From contig NMRA01000195.1 in the NCBI GenBank assembly GCA_002633005.1, positions 73,485 through 135,484 on the forward strand: DNA of 62,000 nt, given 5' to 3'. The notes under the pieces are model-generated. The model did not search any database. It saw only the letters and a program-made list of their open reading frames with translations, and was not told the origin of the DNA. Positions 13,101 through 23,763 of the stretch are shown here, one piece after another. The first letter of the stretch is position 1; every line of letters begins with the position of its first letter. A program made the translations under genes and the position numbers. The DNA comes from Phoronis australis (taxonomy: Eukaryota; Phoronida; Phoronidae).

Positions 13101-16100
13101 TCCAATACCGTAAAAGCTTCTGCATTATTTTTAAGAGAAATTATTTAACTAATCATAATTGGTGTTTTTAAGGTCAAAGTGACCCACTTCGCACCCTTAC
13201 ACCCAAAATCTTCCGGGAAATAGCTGTTACACTACGGTCACGCATCCACTCACCCGGCGACTCAATGAGTGACATGTCGGTCTTACCGAAAAAATTCTCG
13301 AACGTTTTTAGCAGATGAGGCCAGCAAGTGCTAAGCCGTAAATATTAAAACACGCTCTGCTTGACTGCTTGACTTATTTTTTTTTTTGATACAATGCACA
13401 CCTAGATCATTACATTACTCTGGCAAATGAACTCTGACAAGCACACGAACGCTTACTCTCACACACACGCATACAAACTTCAAAACAAACGTCACGTGAC
13501 AACAACATGTGTTCCCACAGAGATTTTTCTCGGGTTGCGTGCTACAATCTAGCGTAGATTTGGACTTAATCTGCAGTTAATCCAGACTTCACAAGAACTT
13601 AAAAATCTTAGAGACGCTATTTGGAAAACTTGAGGAGGATTTCAGGTAATTTGTTGAGTCAAAGCTGTATTCTTATTTACGAATTCAAGCCCTATCGACG
13701 ATTGCGAGACCAGCAGCTACGCATTTGTCGGCAAGATTTCGCCCTGGAACTTCAACAAAATTTTATGAAAAATGATCGTAATTTAACAACGAATTTTGAT
13801 AGCAATGTACCACAATTTTGTAGAAAGTAAATAATAATAATCTGCACGCTTTATCTTAGCGCGTAATGCATATAGTGTGCATACGTTAAGTGAGTCGACC
13901 CAGAACAGGTGATTGTGTAGAGGCATTATCCTCAAAATTGCTCATGTTGGCTTGTTTCTGGTCAAGCGAAAACAAGTGTTTTTTTCACTACCAACCGCCG
14001 TGGAGTATTTGTTACTGTTTCTTTGAAGGGAGATATTGTTGGGCAGTTTCTAAGATACGTTTTCTTGCCGCCCTCAAAATGAGCGCTGCACACTTTATGC
14101 TACGAAGTCGGAAAGAATTCACGAATTGCTACCAGCTCTACCGATGTCTCTGACCCATGTTTAACGAAGTTCTTGATCCTTGGGAAACAGGTAGTAACTA
14201 AATTTTTATTTCGCTAACTGGTATTATAGCATGCCAGGCACACAACACGTATAACCTCCCTGTGGCCGGTTCGCCCCCACGCTTGCCGAAGTACTTGTTT
14301 ACCGGCTTAACCACAATGCAACATTCTGACCCATTTCCAATATGGCGGCGTTGCAACTCCGCTATCTCAGCACGCTGGTGTAAGTCAACATGCCAATTGA
14401 ATACCCTACTCTACTTTGCAATAGGCCTAACCAATCAGAAAATAATATGTCAAAGGCCATTGAGTGCAATCCAAAATTTTGAGCTAGAGACTTCAGAATT
14501 ACGTATCTGTTTACTAAGTGCGATTGAGTTTGAATTCTAAATTTTCAGATCACTTGGTGCACCCATGGGGTCATTAGGTGCATTTTTCTTCTGAAAGATT
14601 GACCACTTCATTCATCTTGTATTCTGAAGTGTTTAAAGTAAAGCATCTGTGATTATTAGCATTAACCACACTTTTAATCGAGTTAACAATTACTCCCTCA
14701 TCGGGGCTCATACTGCACCGGAAGAGGTCAATTAGTGGAAAGGTCATCAAAAATTAATATGTAATTTCTCCTACAGTTTTAAAGAATTCCTTTCCATATT
14801 GGTAAACGGGTTGCTGTCAGTAATTTCCCATAATGATTCCAGTAATACGCACGCGCAGAGTCCGTTATTGTCACGCCGTGACAATAATCTTTCTAGTTTC
14901 CTGCGTTATTTAGCATGAACAATGATATTTTAAATCGACGTCATATTTTCATCGTCGCAGACGCGAAAGTTACAATTCATTCTGAAAGTTCAACTTATTA
15001 ACTTATGTAGAATTGAGTTTACAGTTGGACTTAAAGAGTCCCCACTACGCATTTTCTTAGTTTTTTAGGTTTCGTTTAGCTAATATGAAATGTTTTCCAC
15101 AAAATCTAACTAAATAAGCACATTATATGCCAAATAGTCGCCAACACGTTAATTCTGAAGAAAAGTTAGTTATTCCCAAGTTTCCGGTAAAATGGCGTAA
15201 TGGGTGGAATACGTTTGGTCGCTTGACACTCAATTGCAATGGCGGAACACAGAGGATAAGAAGAGGAGGACGATTTTGAACGAGTACCAGACAATTATCA
15301 TTCAGACAGAGGAAAGAGAGGATACGGGCAGCACTCAAGCATTTGAAGACAAATAGACACTGGTAAAGGCCGCAGTAAACCTATGGCCGTGGTGGAACGA
15401 AGGGACGGACCCAGGATTTTGAGTTACAGGGGGCCAGGGCAAAGCAATAATCAGAATTACGCCACATGCGCGCGCCCAGCCTAAAACGTAGGGATGCAGG
15501 GGTCTTAAACTTTGTGGACCTTATTACTAAAAAAACGGGGTTTGTTCAAGGTCCCCGAGACGCCCTGGGTACGCGCATATGCTAGTCGGCAATTCCGGCC
15601 CGACTGCCAAATGGTATCTGGAAGAAGTTTAGAGGGGGGGCATGACCCCCTTGCCCCCGTAAATCCGCCACTGGAGTGAGCACGGTCTAAACACAACGCA
15701 TATGCCTACAGTGTACGTCTCGTAGCACTCAATCTGGGCCAGGGCCTGGCGTCACTCTCGCAAGAATGGAAGCAGTTTGTTTGTTGTTTATAAAATTTTC
15801 AAATACGCTTACACGGTAGCTACTCCGTCATCGTAACGCCATTTTTGTATGTAGTCGAAACAAGATTCCTTAAAATGCTGCGAGCAAATTGCGGCTCCCA
15901 ACTGAATCGCAAGTTCCTAACAGACATTCCACATTCCCCTGCAGCGCACAAACCAATGTTATTTCTCTTCAACTTTCACATACATGTATTTATGAAATTT
16001 CAAAATAGGAACGTTCTCGGTCAAGTTGCATTTACTACAGACCCCACAAACGCATCTTTGATGTCTGAAAAAGGCTGCTTTCCGCTTTTGTAAATCCTCA

Positions 16101-19100
16101 GTATCGCACTGGTAAAATCAACAACGGCTTAGACGTTCTTGAAACCATTACATGTACGTACAACTCCGATAACAGAAAATTATTATTTTTTAATTTTTCT
16201 TGTTTCTTATTAACAGGTACAATAAAAGCTATCAAATCTTCTAAGGTGTGTTAGTAAAATTATTTTTGAAACACATGGTCATGGTAGGAACTCTTTAATT
16301 AGCAGACTTTTTACCTAACTACTACAAACAGTGTGACCGTTGGTGCCACCGTAGCGAAATATTTATGAACTGCTACCAATTATAAGGTACATGTACCACT
16401 GAACAGGTAGGCTGCAGCCACAGGGCAAATACTCGTCTCCACTTGAGTGTGCGTCGGCGGCCAAATTCCCGTAATAACTGTACGGTGTCTTCTAAGGTCT
16501 ATTGCAAGCAAGGCACGTGATCACATTAGCTCAAGGTTCTTGCCTTTGCAAGTGCACACAATATTAGTGTTATGTTGATTTCGCGGGTTGAAACAGCGCT
16601 CTAGTGCATAATGTTTGTAGTTTCAATGAAAATGCACTAAGGCCACTTTCGCTAGAGTGCGCTGTCTGTGGACTGATCTGTGCATGCAGTTGTGGACTTA
16701 TGTACAATATACAGTAAGGCATGGAAAGAAAAGAACACAACCAGATACACTGTGCTGTGGGTGGTTAACCTACCTTTTAGGAAACTTGCTCATCAAAAAT
16801 GTCACCAAAGGTGCAGAAAAAAGGAAACTCAGCTGACCGACTGACATGGTGGTCGCCATGGTTGCGTAGCTGCCTTTGGTTTGTGCGATAAGATCCGGTA
16901 AACAGATGCCGATGTTCGTGTCTGCACATGCCTTGGAATGAACGAGAGTAGAAGTGAGACACAAAAAATGGTATCTAACGACAAATTTGATACGTTTACG
17001 TGTAATTTCAATACAGGAGAATGCCACCCCATTTAATCAGTCTTTTTTCGACTTAATCGGTCGATATCCACATCGCCTCGCATACGGTCGACCACACCTT
17101 GCCCAGAGGTGTAGCGTGAACCTGTGAGGAAGGTGAGAAACGACGCAGCGACGTCAGTGATTCATTTGCAGAGTCGGCGTGCATTGTTCCCGCTTGTCCG
17201 AACTATGAAGCTGCGAGGAAAGCGCGTACATCGTTTTTTTTTCGACTTCATCGAGAGTCCGAAATGCTTAGGTAGTGCCTCGCGGTAGTGAAGAATGAAA
17301 AGTACGCTGTTAAGAGCATTCAGTGAAACATCTCCGTGTCTGTGACCGGCTGTAGTCGACAGTGAGTTAGACGAATGCCGGCTTACATAACTATCTATAC
17401 GTTTCATGTGCATGTTCGCGGCGGCTGTATTCCGGTTCGAATTGAAAGACTGCGAAACTTAACGATCCGCCTGCGAAGTCTTCGTCGGATGTCTTCTGTT
17501 TCAAAATGAATTATTCTCACCTTAACCAATGCTTATGTAAAACTGAAACAAACTCTGCCTCATAAGATAAAATTCGTAATGCCTTTGGAGTATTCATGAG
17601 TGCAATTGTTTTGAGAAGCCAGCAATGAATGAACCACTGCGTTTCCAGCTTCAGATGTCAAAAAGGTACTGGCAGGGCACCGAGGCCGTGTGAGCGCATC
17701 GGTGTTTGCTGACAGAAAGCATTTGTGAAACAATAACTCGATTCAGTTTACAGGTATATGCTATGGTCACATGTTAGGTTAATCTTCATTTAGGTATACA
17801 TGTACAAATACCTTATTCACATCATTGTTACTGTACAACTTTTGCCCTGACGGTTCCGTAAAAGGGCATCTTGATTTCGCGGCAACCGACAAGTAAATTG
17901 ATTTGCAGTTTCGCTGCTTGTTCACCACTCATTATTTCTTTTGCTCGCTAGTATAGTTTTTTCGTAATTGGAAGTTCTGTTTACAACTTAAGCTAGGTTA
18001 TTCGCTTGATGTCCTGTCCCGGCGGCAGCGACAGGCCTGATCTGGTTCGATAGGCACGCGGGCTGGGATAACAAGCGTTTTGTGTGTTTAGAACTGAAAA
18101 AATCTAATTCTAAAAGTACAACATACAGCTATCTTTAATGTCTGTACTTCACGGAAGAATGATTCGAATTGATCACCAAACAGATCAAATTTCCCGCGAT
18201 CGACCATGACAAATTGGCCTAGGAGTCTACACTCCTCGATCGAACTCTGAAGGTCACCGTACGTTCACATACCTATAATCCGTAGCAGTGAAATAAAACA
18301 ACACGTTTGTTAAAGAACTCGGTATAATTGTACTGGTTTTATGTCGAAATATGATGATTTATTGGTGTAAAACGATGCATCCAAGCAATAAGTTGACACC
18401 CGTAAGCGTGTTGTAAACGTACATTTATGAACAGACTGCGTTCGAACCGATTACGTCATTGGATAATTTCAACACATCCGTCTCAGCCGTCAGGTGTCAG
18501 GTAAAACAACGCAACTTGGTGTTATCGAGTGAGACTACTCGATCTAAATTTATGCAAAATAGGTTGTTTTGGGAAGCATTCTAATTTTACTGTAAGACCA
18601 TAACACTGAGTCTATAGGCGGCGGTGTACGAACACACTGGCTGATTTTTTTTCGCTGCCGCGCTATAAACCAGCTTTCCAACCATTGCAGATGGTCGGTA
18701 TCCGAAAATAATCATCAAGCTTTTGGTTTTTGGTGCAAGTCGACCGTCGTTCCTCAGAAGAGGTGTATTTCGAGTTCTGGTTCTCCTTATCTGGTGACCA
18801 GTTATGTCAAGATTTGACTACCATGTAGTCAATAGGGACTCGGTCATTGTCAGTATCATCGTAACTAGGGCAGCCCTGCTATTGTTTTGCAACGTGGTTC
18901 CTCTCAGAATCCCACCTACGACTGGTTGAAGACCCTTGTCATCTCGCCAGTCATTGCTTTCTAATCAGTCTTTGAAAAGGGTTATTGAACTAAAGTAAAC
19001 ATGGCTGACCTTGAAAAGAAGTTGAAAGCTATGTAGGAAAGGATTATAATATCGTTCAGGAGTGTTATTAGAGAAGAATTGCAAGAAATGAAAAGCGAAC

Positions 19101-22100
19101 TGGAGTCAGTGAAAGGTGAAATCGTGCCTTAAAATCTAACATAAATGATTCAGAGCATTACTCGCGAAGGAATTCAATCCGCAATTTACGGCGTACAAGA
19201 AAGACCAAATGGAAATTGCGATATGGTCGTGCAGAAGTTTTTCCAACAAAAATAGAATGTTTGCATCGACCTTGATAATATAGACAAAACACACAGAGTG
19301 GGTAGGCCCACTGATGAAAGCGCAAGATCACTCAGAAGTACAAGCACTAACGCCTCTATGAACCGGCAACAAAAACCTCGTCATATTATAGTGAAAGTTG
19401 TTAGTTACCGCTATCGCCATGCTGTATTTTCGCAGAAGAAAAAGCTTAAGAACACTCAGTTTTTTGTATCTGAAGATCTCCTAGCGGAAAATTATCGTCT
19501 CATGTGTCCAACGTTCAAGAAAGCGATGTTAAAAGCGCGTGGTCGAAAGACGGGAGAATCTTCGCCCTGCTAAACGACAGTAGAGTTAAACTGGTAAAAG
19601 ACAGTGATGACTTATATCGGATGTGCAATTTCAAGATGAAGCTGAAAACAGACATTGAAGTTTTACGCTTGTATTCAGAACCCCAAGCGTAATGACTATT
19701 TGCTGGTGAGAAATGGCGTTTCGTTATGTATGCATTATGTCTTTGTGACTCTCTTCCCCTTCTGTGTGTACATGTACGTGCGTGTATGTATGTGTGTGTG
19801 TTGGTGGATTTTTACGTTACAGTACATACGTGTTTACATACTCCTACATTTACTTGTTATTTAATACTTAGAACATTATTTTGCTGCTATATTGTATGCA
19901 TACCTCTGTGCAATATCGCGATGGTTAGCATCCAATTCATATCTCTTAATGTGCGGGGTATAAATTCAGTAACAAAACGTTTACAACTTTTTAAATTGTT
20001 GAAATTAAAAAGACATGACGTAATATATTTACAAGAGACATACAGTACCGCGGAGTTTTTTACAGGATGGGAATGTGAATGGGGTGGAACCATTATTACA
20101 AGTCATGGGACAAGTCATAGGAAAGGAGCTGCCATTTTAATGTATCCACAGTTGGATTTGGAAATTATTTCAACTATAAACACCAAAGACGGGAGGTATA
20201 ATCTGATTAATTGTAAAATTTAAAAAATAGCATCATGTTCACTTGTGTCAAACGTTTAAATTCAGGAGGAAATGGAAGTTGGAAATTTTATTCCAACTTA
20301 ACTAAATTGGGAGGTGGCCTTATTTACTTCTCAAACTTCCGTTTAAGAATTTTGAAAATGTCAGTTAACAATTCCTTTTATACTGATGTGCTGAAAAGCT
20401 TGAGGCTTTGAATACAAAAGTTTTTATGCATATTCCTATAAACAAACAAGTGTTGTGGAATAATGAAAACATTTTACTTAGCAATAAATCCGTATTTTGT
20501 CGGGAAATGTTTGAAGCGGGAGTGTTATTTTGCGAAGAATTTCTAGATAATGGAAATAAAATTCTTAGTTGGGATTTTATCAAAAATAAATTCAATCTCA
20601 AGAATTTTTGTGTATTGCAATGTTGTTGTTAGCGCATCGAGGAAGCATCCTGGCGAACAAGAAGCAAGATCTATTGGTTGTAACAACTGTTATTTAATTA
20701 ATTATAGCACTTGTAGTAAATATTGGTTTAAAAATTGTACTATACATACTTTTGCACAAAAAACCAGACACTTATGTACGGTTAAGTAATTATTATAATG
20801 AAAAGGAAATTAGAGATATATATTAATAAAACTGGAAAGCCAACTCCCGCGCGCGTGACCTGTGTGCTCTATTGTTAGAGCTTGTGACTTCGAGAAGTGC
20901 CGCGAGAGCTTGGTTTGTGAATTTCCGCTAGAGTGTTGATCGATTGTTGTACAGTAGGGCAGTAGTTATCAATTCAAGCATACTTCCGTTGCTTCATTTT
21001 CATTTTGTCGTTTTTTATCAAGCGTGGCTCTTTGGGCACGTTTCAAGACAAACCAGCGATACAAGTATTATTCATCATAGCCGACAATTTGGGCACGTGT
21101 CAAGACAAACCAGCGATACAAGTATTATTCATCATAGCCGACAATTACACTGGTTATTATTTCTACCCAATGACCTGTGGCCCTGGTTGGATGACAGGTA
21201 ATGGCCTCAGCTTGACCACTTATAAAACTGCTTACCAGGACTTTTTCAACAACACGTTTTGGGAATTTAACTGCCAAAAACTGTAGAATGATTAAACAAT
21301 ACGGACATAAGTTTTATGTGGTTCACGAGTGTTTGTTCTGCAAATATTGATGAAAATTTAAGGCCCTAACAACACGTGTGTTGACGTGACTTTAGAAACA
21401 GTGTGTTTTTGTGCGCGCGCGCGCGTGTGTGTGCCATTGTGTGCACGCGCCCACGAATGTGCACATATATACTATTGCTGTTTTCAGTTCTTTATAGAAT
21501 ATTAACTCATTTGTGCAATGTTCTATTATTCCCAGATGCCAATTTTGTTGATTCGACCACTTTCTGCTGTATTTTCCCATACCCGTGATATAAAATTTCG
21601 AAAAAAAGAAAAAATCTTGTAAAATAACCCGATCCCAACGTTTTTTTATGTTGCTGACAGCGTACATTGTAGTTACCGCTCTTGGCGAACCGTCAAATTT
21701 TTGAAGTCTTCCCGCCATCCCGCAACACAATCAAAAGTGCCCTGCTTTGTGACACTCGGTGAAATCGGCACTTTATCATAAGATACCTTAAAATCCCACA
21801 CGACATAGCAATATGATCTCGTTCGACGGGACACTTAATAGATTTAAGCGTCATTCGCAATTTTTGATTAGACTTAAAAACAAATATACGGCGTAATGCA
21901 CTTTTGGCTGTTATGTTTCTTGCTCCGAAAATTCCTGTCTGGAATGTACATGTATTGCTGCGCAGCGAATGTTTCACCATCGCCTTTTGGTTTACACTCA
22001 GATAACTCGTTTCTTATCTAGAATTCCGCTCTTCAATCCAGTTGTTCCGTTTTATTCATTCTTGAATGTGAACCGCGACAACTATGCAGCAGGTGCTCAA

Positions 22101-22745
22101 ATTAACATTGAACGTGATTGGAAAGATGTAAACATGGAAGTGCACATTTTGTGTTCTTTAAAGGAATGAAAGCGAGCGTGACGTTTCTATAGAAACTAGG
22201 GGTTACATTGCTAGCATGGTTTTGTCGAAAAACTCTACCCTCGAAACGTAGATTTAGACAATTCTGTTTTTAAAATCACAAAAGACACCGCAAAATAACG
22301 AACATTTGATAATGAACGCTTAAATTTGCATAAAAAACAAGCGTGGGATTTGTTTATGGCATTTTAATGCCTATATCATTTTTACAACCAATCGTCCTTC
22401 ACAAAAAATTATAAGTTAATGTCTGAGGGGCAGTTTGTGAATCCACAATTTGTGATTTAATTGTGTGAGGAAAAGACGGTGGGCGGTCACGAACCGTGGT
22501 CTACATTTTTTGCGATAGCTAGATATCCAGAAATCCAAATCTTTAATCCACTATTCGCTAGCTAAAATAAACGTCGCACGTTTCAGCATTGCCAAACTTA
22601 CCACCGAAAAGGAGAGCATTATAAATGCCGCTAATTTACAAACGAAGTAATTCCGTGTTCTTGCCGGAAGAGGGTGTTGCTCTACATGTTTTTCCTCTAT
22701 GGATTCTTCGTTACTGGACTTCCTTTGTGTTCCTGTGTTCGACAT
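6065..22745 (-). CDS. Gene A: MFSD4/NaGLT1-like MFS transporter, four exons, 500 aa
   Basis: Exons on the minus strand are 22745-22602, 16931-16774, 8015-7882 and 7131-6065. All have GT-AG borders and join in frame (1503 nt with stop). The product has about 12 predicted membrane segments: TM1 at residues 31-48, TM2 near 80-98, TM3-TM4 at 103-138, the other eight in exon 4. The loop after TM5 carries N-glycosylation sequons (NNS, NRS, NFT), consistent with the extracellular face. The TM6-TM7 loop is charged, consistent with a cytosolic face. The segment GGDRAAF...LSLGYSVGQ...PLI resembles the TM5 region of MFSD4 proteins (MFSD4A, sodium-dependent glucose transporter 1). Substrate cannot be read from sequence; glucose or another small solute is an inference from the family. 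Introns are 5670, 8758 and 750 nt; the first two are full of transposons. Gene B is a paralogue with the same exon plan. Confidence 0.8.
7132..7881 (-). other. Gene A intron 3
   Basis: 750 nt, phase 1, donor T|GTAAGTG and acceptor TTTCTTTCAG. No repeat or gene recognised inside. Confidence 0.75.
7882..8015 (-). CDS. Gene A exon 3
   Basis: 134 nt, exactly the length of gene B exon 3. The acceptor TGTTTCAG precedes G AGT AAC. The donor is ATCT|GTAAGT. It encodes SNLAIAGGCIVGCLFYAMM and the next hydrophobic stretch ending VSQI, that is TM3, a short loop and TM4. It is phase 2 in and phase 1 out. Confidence 0.85.
10205..10290 (+). repeat. tRNA-derived SINE head or tRNA pseudogene
   Basis: An A-box-like stretch (CGGCCGCTGAGTGG, from about 10212) is followed 40-odd bases later by a good RNA polymerase III B box, GGTTCGAATCC (10266-10276). 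The T-arm pairs imperfectly and no full cloverleaf forms, so this is a tRNA relic or SINE promoter rather than a working tRNA gene. Confidence 0.5.
10299..10320. repeat. Perfect 22-bp palindrome
   Basis: GTTATCTCACT and its exact reverse complement abut with no spacer, just downstream of the SINE-like promoter. It may be part of the SINE body or a tiny foldback insertion. Confidence 0.8.
11613..11800 (+). repeat. Duplicated hairpin unit followed by TTCTTATTC tract
   Basis: A roughly 73-bp unit is present twice in tandem. It contains CTGCGCGTGTAAGCGCAG (a GC-rich hairpin with a 6-nt loop) followed by AGTACTGTTGTTCCTGGG and a pyrimidine-rich TTCTTATTC tract. It looks like the end of a dispersed element amplified by slippage. 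Open frames here are low-complexity artefacts. Confidence 0.75.
11990..12420 (+). repeat. Dispersed repeat family R2, copy 1
   Basis: Shares with 14410-14800, in the same orientation, the blocks TTTTGAGCTAGA, AATTTTCAG, GGTCATTAGGTGCATTTTTC, CACCGGA and AAAGGTCAT. The GGTCATTAGGTGCA phrase recurs in diverged form within the copy. It is a non-coding dispersed repeat. Confidence 0.7.
13400..13830 (+). repeat. Partial copy of the 1.74-kb palindrome-forming element
   Basis: Matches 48760-49110 of the right arm of the large palindrome. Shared blocks include AACGTCACGTGACAACAAC, ATTTGGACTTAATC, GGATTTCAGGTAATTTGTTG (one base differs), CGGCAAG, TAATTTAACAACG and ACCACAATTTTGTAGAAAG. Ends are not preserved, so this is an older fragment. 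Confidence 0.75.
14410..14800 (+). repeat. Dispersed repeat family R2, copy 2
   Basis: Direct partner of 11990-12420; see shared blocks there. Divergence is substantial, with several small insertions and deletions. Confidence 0.7.
15028..16140 (+). repeat. Dispersed repeat family R1, copy 2, interrupted by a MITE
   Basis: Direct partner of 1999-3020. The alignment is interrupted at 15403-15673 by an inserted hAT-like MITE. The part after the MITE resumes with GTCTAAACACAACGCATA, matching copy 1 near 2547. Confidence 0.7.
15403..15673. mobile_element. hAT-like MITE, about 271 bp
   Basis: The right end reads, on the minus strand, CAGTGGCGGATTTACGGGGG, a terminus typical of invertebrate hAT-type non-autonomous elements. 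The left end (GGGACGGACCCAGG) is an eroded version. Flanking 8-mers GAACGAAG (15395-15402) and GAGTGAGC (from 15674) both resemble the uninterrupted GAATGAGG of repeat R1 copy 1, which fits an eroded 8-bp target duplication. Confidence 0.6.
16774..16931 (-). CDS. Gene A exon 2
   Basis: 158 nt, same length as gene B exon 2. The acceptor CATTCCAAG precedes GCATGTGCA (phase 0) and the donor is AAAAG|GTAGGT (phase 2). It encodes ACADTNIGICLPDLI, the luminal/external stretch, and TM2 (GQLSFLFSAPLVTFLMSKFP). Confidence 0.85.
17015..18584 (+). mobile_element. THAP-domain DNA transposon, decayed copy 1 (Kolobok-like)
   Basis: Terminal inverted repeats AGGAGAATGCCAC at the left and, on the minus strand at the right, AGAATGCTTCCCAAAACAAC. 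The whole element is an inverted relative of 52897-54787: shared blocks include the left terminal region, GAAACGACGCAG, TTTTGCCCTGACGGTTC and the ATCGAGT...ACTCGAT hairpin. About 1.57 kb, too short and broken to encode a transposase. Flanking TTAA is eroded here but intact in copy 2. Confidence 0.7.
17180..17325 (+). pseudogene. THAP domain remnant in transposon copy 1
   Basis: Reads CIVPACPNYEAARKARTSFF, a classical start of a THAP finger (C-x4-C then hydrophobic F), continues about 11 residues to a TAG at 17273, then resumes as CLAVVKNEK. Copy 2 has RKWLAVVKNEKF at the same place, so the stop sits beside the conserved Trp. The C-terminal Cys-His pair is not readable. Confidence 0.6.
19298..19692 (+). 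pseudogene. LINE ORF1 protein fragment
   Basis: HRVGRPTDESARS-type linker then KPRHIIVKVVSYRYRHAVFS and KKLKNTQFFVSEDL, the pattern of the RNA-recognition domain of L1/Tx1 ORF1 proteins (nucleic-acid chaperones). The frame shifts near 19560 and continues as the next frame, DGRIFALLNDSRVKLVKDSD. The upstream coiled coil (19001-19130) is interrupted by stops. Confidence 0.65.
19921..20223 (+). pseudogene. LINE ORF2 endonuclease domain, truncated
   Basis: From the ATG at 19921 (MVSIQFISLNVRGINSVTKR) come LNVRG and LQETYST, with the catalytic Asn and Glu of the APE-type endonuclease, then SHGTSHRKGAAILM. It stops at 20221 after about 100 residues, where the full domain is about 230 residues, so the remainder and the whole reverse transcriptase are lost. 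Confidence 0.8.
20408..20835 (+). pseudogene. LINE ORF2 C-terminal remnant
   Basis: KQVLWNNENILLSNKSVFCR then about 30 residues to ILSWDFIKNKFNL matches the region downstream of reverse transcriptase in Tx1-like LINEs. After a frame change near 20625, LLHKKPDTYVRLSNYYNEKE ends the protein at about 20830. Confidence 0.6.
21031..21148 (+). repeat. Tandem duplication of a 57-bp unit
   Basis: Two nearly identical copies beginning TTTGGGCACGT, separated by exactly 57 bp (starts at 21031 and 21088), one substitution apart in the first 20 bases. The period is a multiple of three, so an open frame runs through both, but the frame has no reliable homologue. Confidence 0.85.
21407..21450. repeat. GC/GT alternating purine-pyrimidine tract
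   Basis: Alternating GCGCGCGCGCGTGTGTGTG followed by a second GTGTGCACGCGC stretch, a sequence type with Z-DNA potential. Confidence 0.7.
22602..22745 (-). CDS. Gene A exon 1 (start exon)
   Basis: 48 codons. The ATG at 22745-22743 is chosen over one 12 nt upstream because gene C's homologous exon starts at the same Met (MSN...). It encodes a hydrophilic cytosolic N-terminus, then PLPARTRNYFVCKLAAF leading into TM1. The donor is TCGGTG|GTAAGT, phase 0. Confidence 0.85.
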
Positions 22746-23146
22746 ACTTGTAAACATCGCACTTGAGTAGTTCCAATTTCTCTAAGCAGCGCCCTCTGAA
22801 TTTCAGGCTTATCTTGAATCGGTGAAGAAGTTCTCTCGTCTAATGTAACTGGACATCCACTCAAATATACATTATAAACCCGTATTTAAAGTCCATCAAA
22901 AACATAACGAATGGTGAATTGTTTTTCTAAGCATCGCTGTGATAACATCTGTCGTTTCGATAGTCAATAAACAAAAAATATGACGTAAGAGCTAATGTGC
23001 ACATTCAACTAAAACATTGAAATAGTATTGAACAAAAACGTTTTAATAAATGACATTGCCACTTATTTTCAGAATGTAAAATTACAAGTGATTACAAACA
23101 CTTGTCTGTTTCGATGACTATACACAAATAGTTGTGAATTCAAGTC
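22746..23146 (-). promoter_or_regulatory. Presumed gene A promoter/5' UTR, conserved with gene C
   Basis: This block aligns with 60065-60491 in opposite orientation nearly to the start codons. Conserved stretches include GCACATTAGCTCTTACGTCA, CTATCGAAACGA, GTCATTTATT, AATACTATTT and CTTGAATTCAC. The TTACGTCA / TGACGTAA motif at 22981-22988 is a CREB/ATF-type site, about 240 nt upstream of the ATG. No clear TATA box was identified. Confidence 0.55.
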
Positions 23147-23681
23147 TTCAATCAGTTTCAAATGAAGGATTGTGGGAAGGGTGAGAAAATATAGATGGCA
23201 AAATTTAAAGAAAAACGTGCCTCAATTCTGGATTACTCTTCATCGACTTTTGAAATGGTAATTTACTACAAGTGTACACCACAGACAAATGCAACTTTGT
23301 CAAACTCAATAATTTTCTCCCCTTGCTTAGTTCTCCTTTTTGAAATTGAAAGTCCTTTACAATAAACGGTGGCACTTTTGAAACAATGTGTGGGAGCCTA
23401 TTTTTTAAGCAGTTGTTTTGGTAACGAGTTACATGTAAGTGCCAAGTGATCTGGGCAAAACGTACATGTACCCTAACAGAAGTTAGTTTGTGGTCCACTA
23501 AACATGAATGATGGTGCAAGACCATCACCATGGTTAATCATGCCTGTTGTAGCCCGTCAACAAACCTTTTCAAACAAATAGCATCCTTTACATTGGACAT
23601 GTGCTGACACAAACTACCATTCAAATGATTTTAATTGATGCGGAATTTCAAACAAAGTATATATCGACTGATACCTTGGTT

Positions 23682-23685
<4 letters not shown>
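23147..23685. other. Intergenic DNA between gene A and gene B
   Basis: No gene recognised. It carries TACATGTA motifs near 23420 and 23460. Confidence 0.5.
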
Positions 23686-23724
<39 letters not shown>

Positions 23725-23763
23725 CCTCTCTCCCTCCCTCCCTCCCTCCCTCTCTCTCTCTCC
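23686..23763. repeat. (CT)n microsatellite with CCCT interruptions
   Basis: Long CT tract with several CCTCCCTC interruptions. It is immediately followed by the repeat at 23764. Confidence 0.95.

Larger units (their letters stand above)
8016..16773 (-). other. Gene A intron 2, repeat-rich
   Basis: 8758 nt. It holds the SINE-like repeat at 10205, a perfect palindrome at 10299, a duplicated hairpin unit at 11613, two copies of repeat R2 (11990, 14410), a fragment related to the 43-49 kb palindromic element (13400), and repeat R1 copy 2 with an inserted MITE (15028-16140). Stretches 8016-10200, 10330-11570, 12430-13390, 13840-14400 and 16150-16773 show nothing recognisable. Confidence 0.7.
19001..20835 (+). 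mobile_element. Tx1/L1-like LINE, internally deleted and broken
   Basis: In order: ORF1 start at 19001 (MADLEKKLKAM, stop, then a coiled-coil stretch); an ORF1 RNA-binding segment (19298-19690); ORF2 apurinic endonuclease (19921-20223); a deletion removing reverse transcriptase; and the ORF2 C-terminal region (20408-20835) with LWNNENILLSNKSVF and KKPDTYVRLSNYYNEKEIRD. Stops and frameshifts interrupt every part. The missing reverse transcriptase is represented in the other copy at 57058-58717. It lies sense-plus, antisense to gene A. Confidence 0.8.
16932..22601 (-). other. Gene A intron 1, repeat-rich
   Basis: 5670 nt, phase 0. It contains a THAP-bearing DNA transposon (17015-18584), a deleted LINE (19001-20835) and a 57-bp tandem duplication (21031-21148). 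Nothing is recognised in 21450-22601. Confidence 0.7.

Noticed and set aside
21005-21286. Possible sulfatase-like start (IQVLFIIADN resembling FIIADD)
   Set aside because: The match is under ten residues, it lies in a tandem duplication, and nothing that follows fits a sulfatase.
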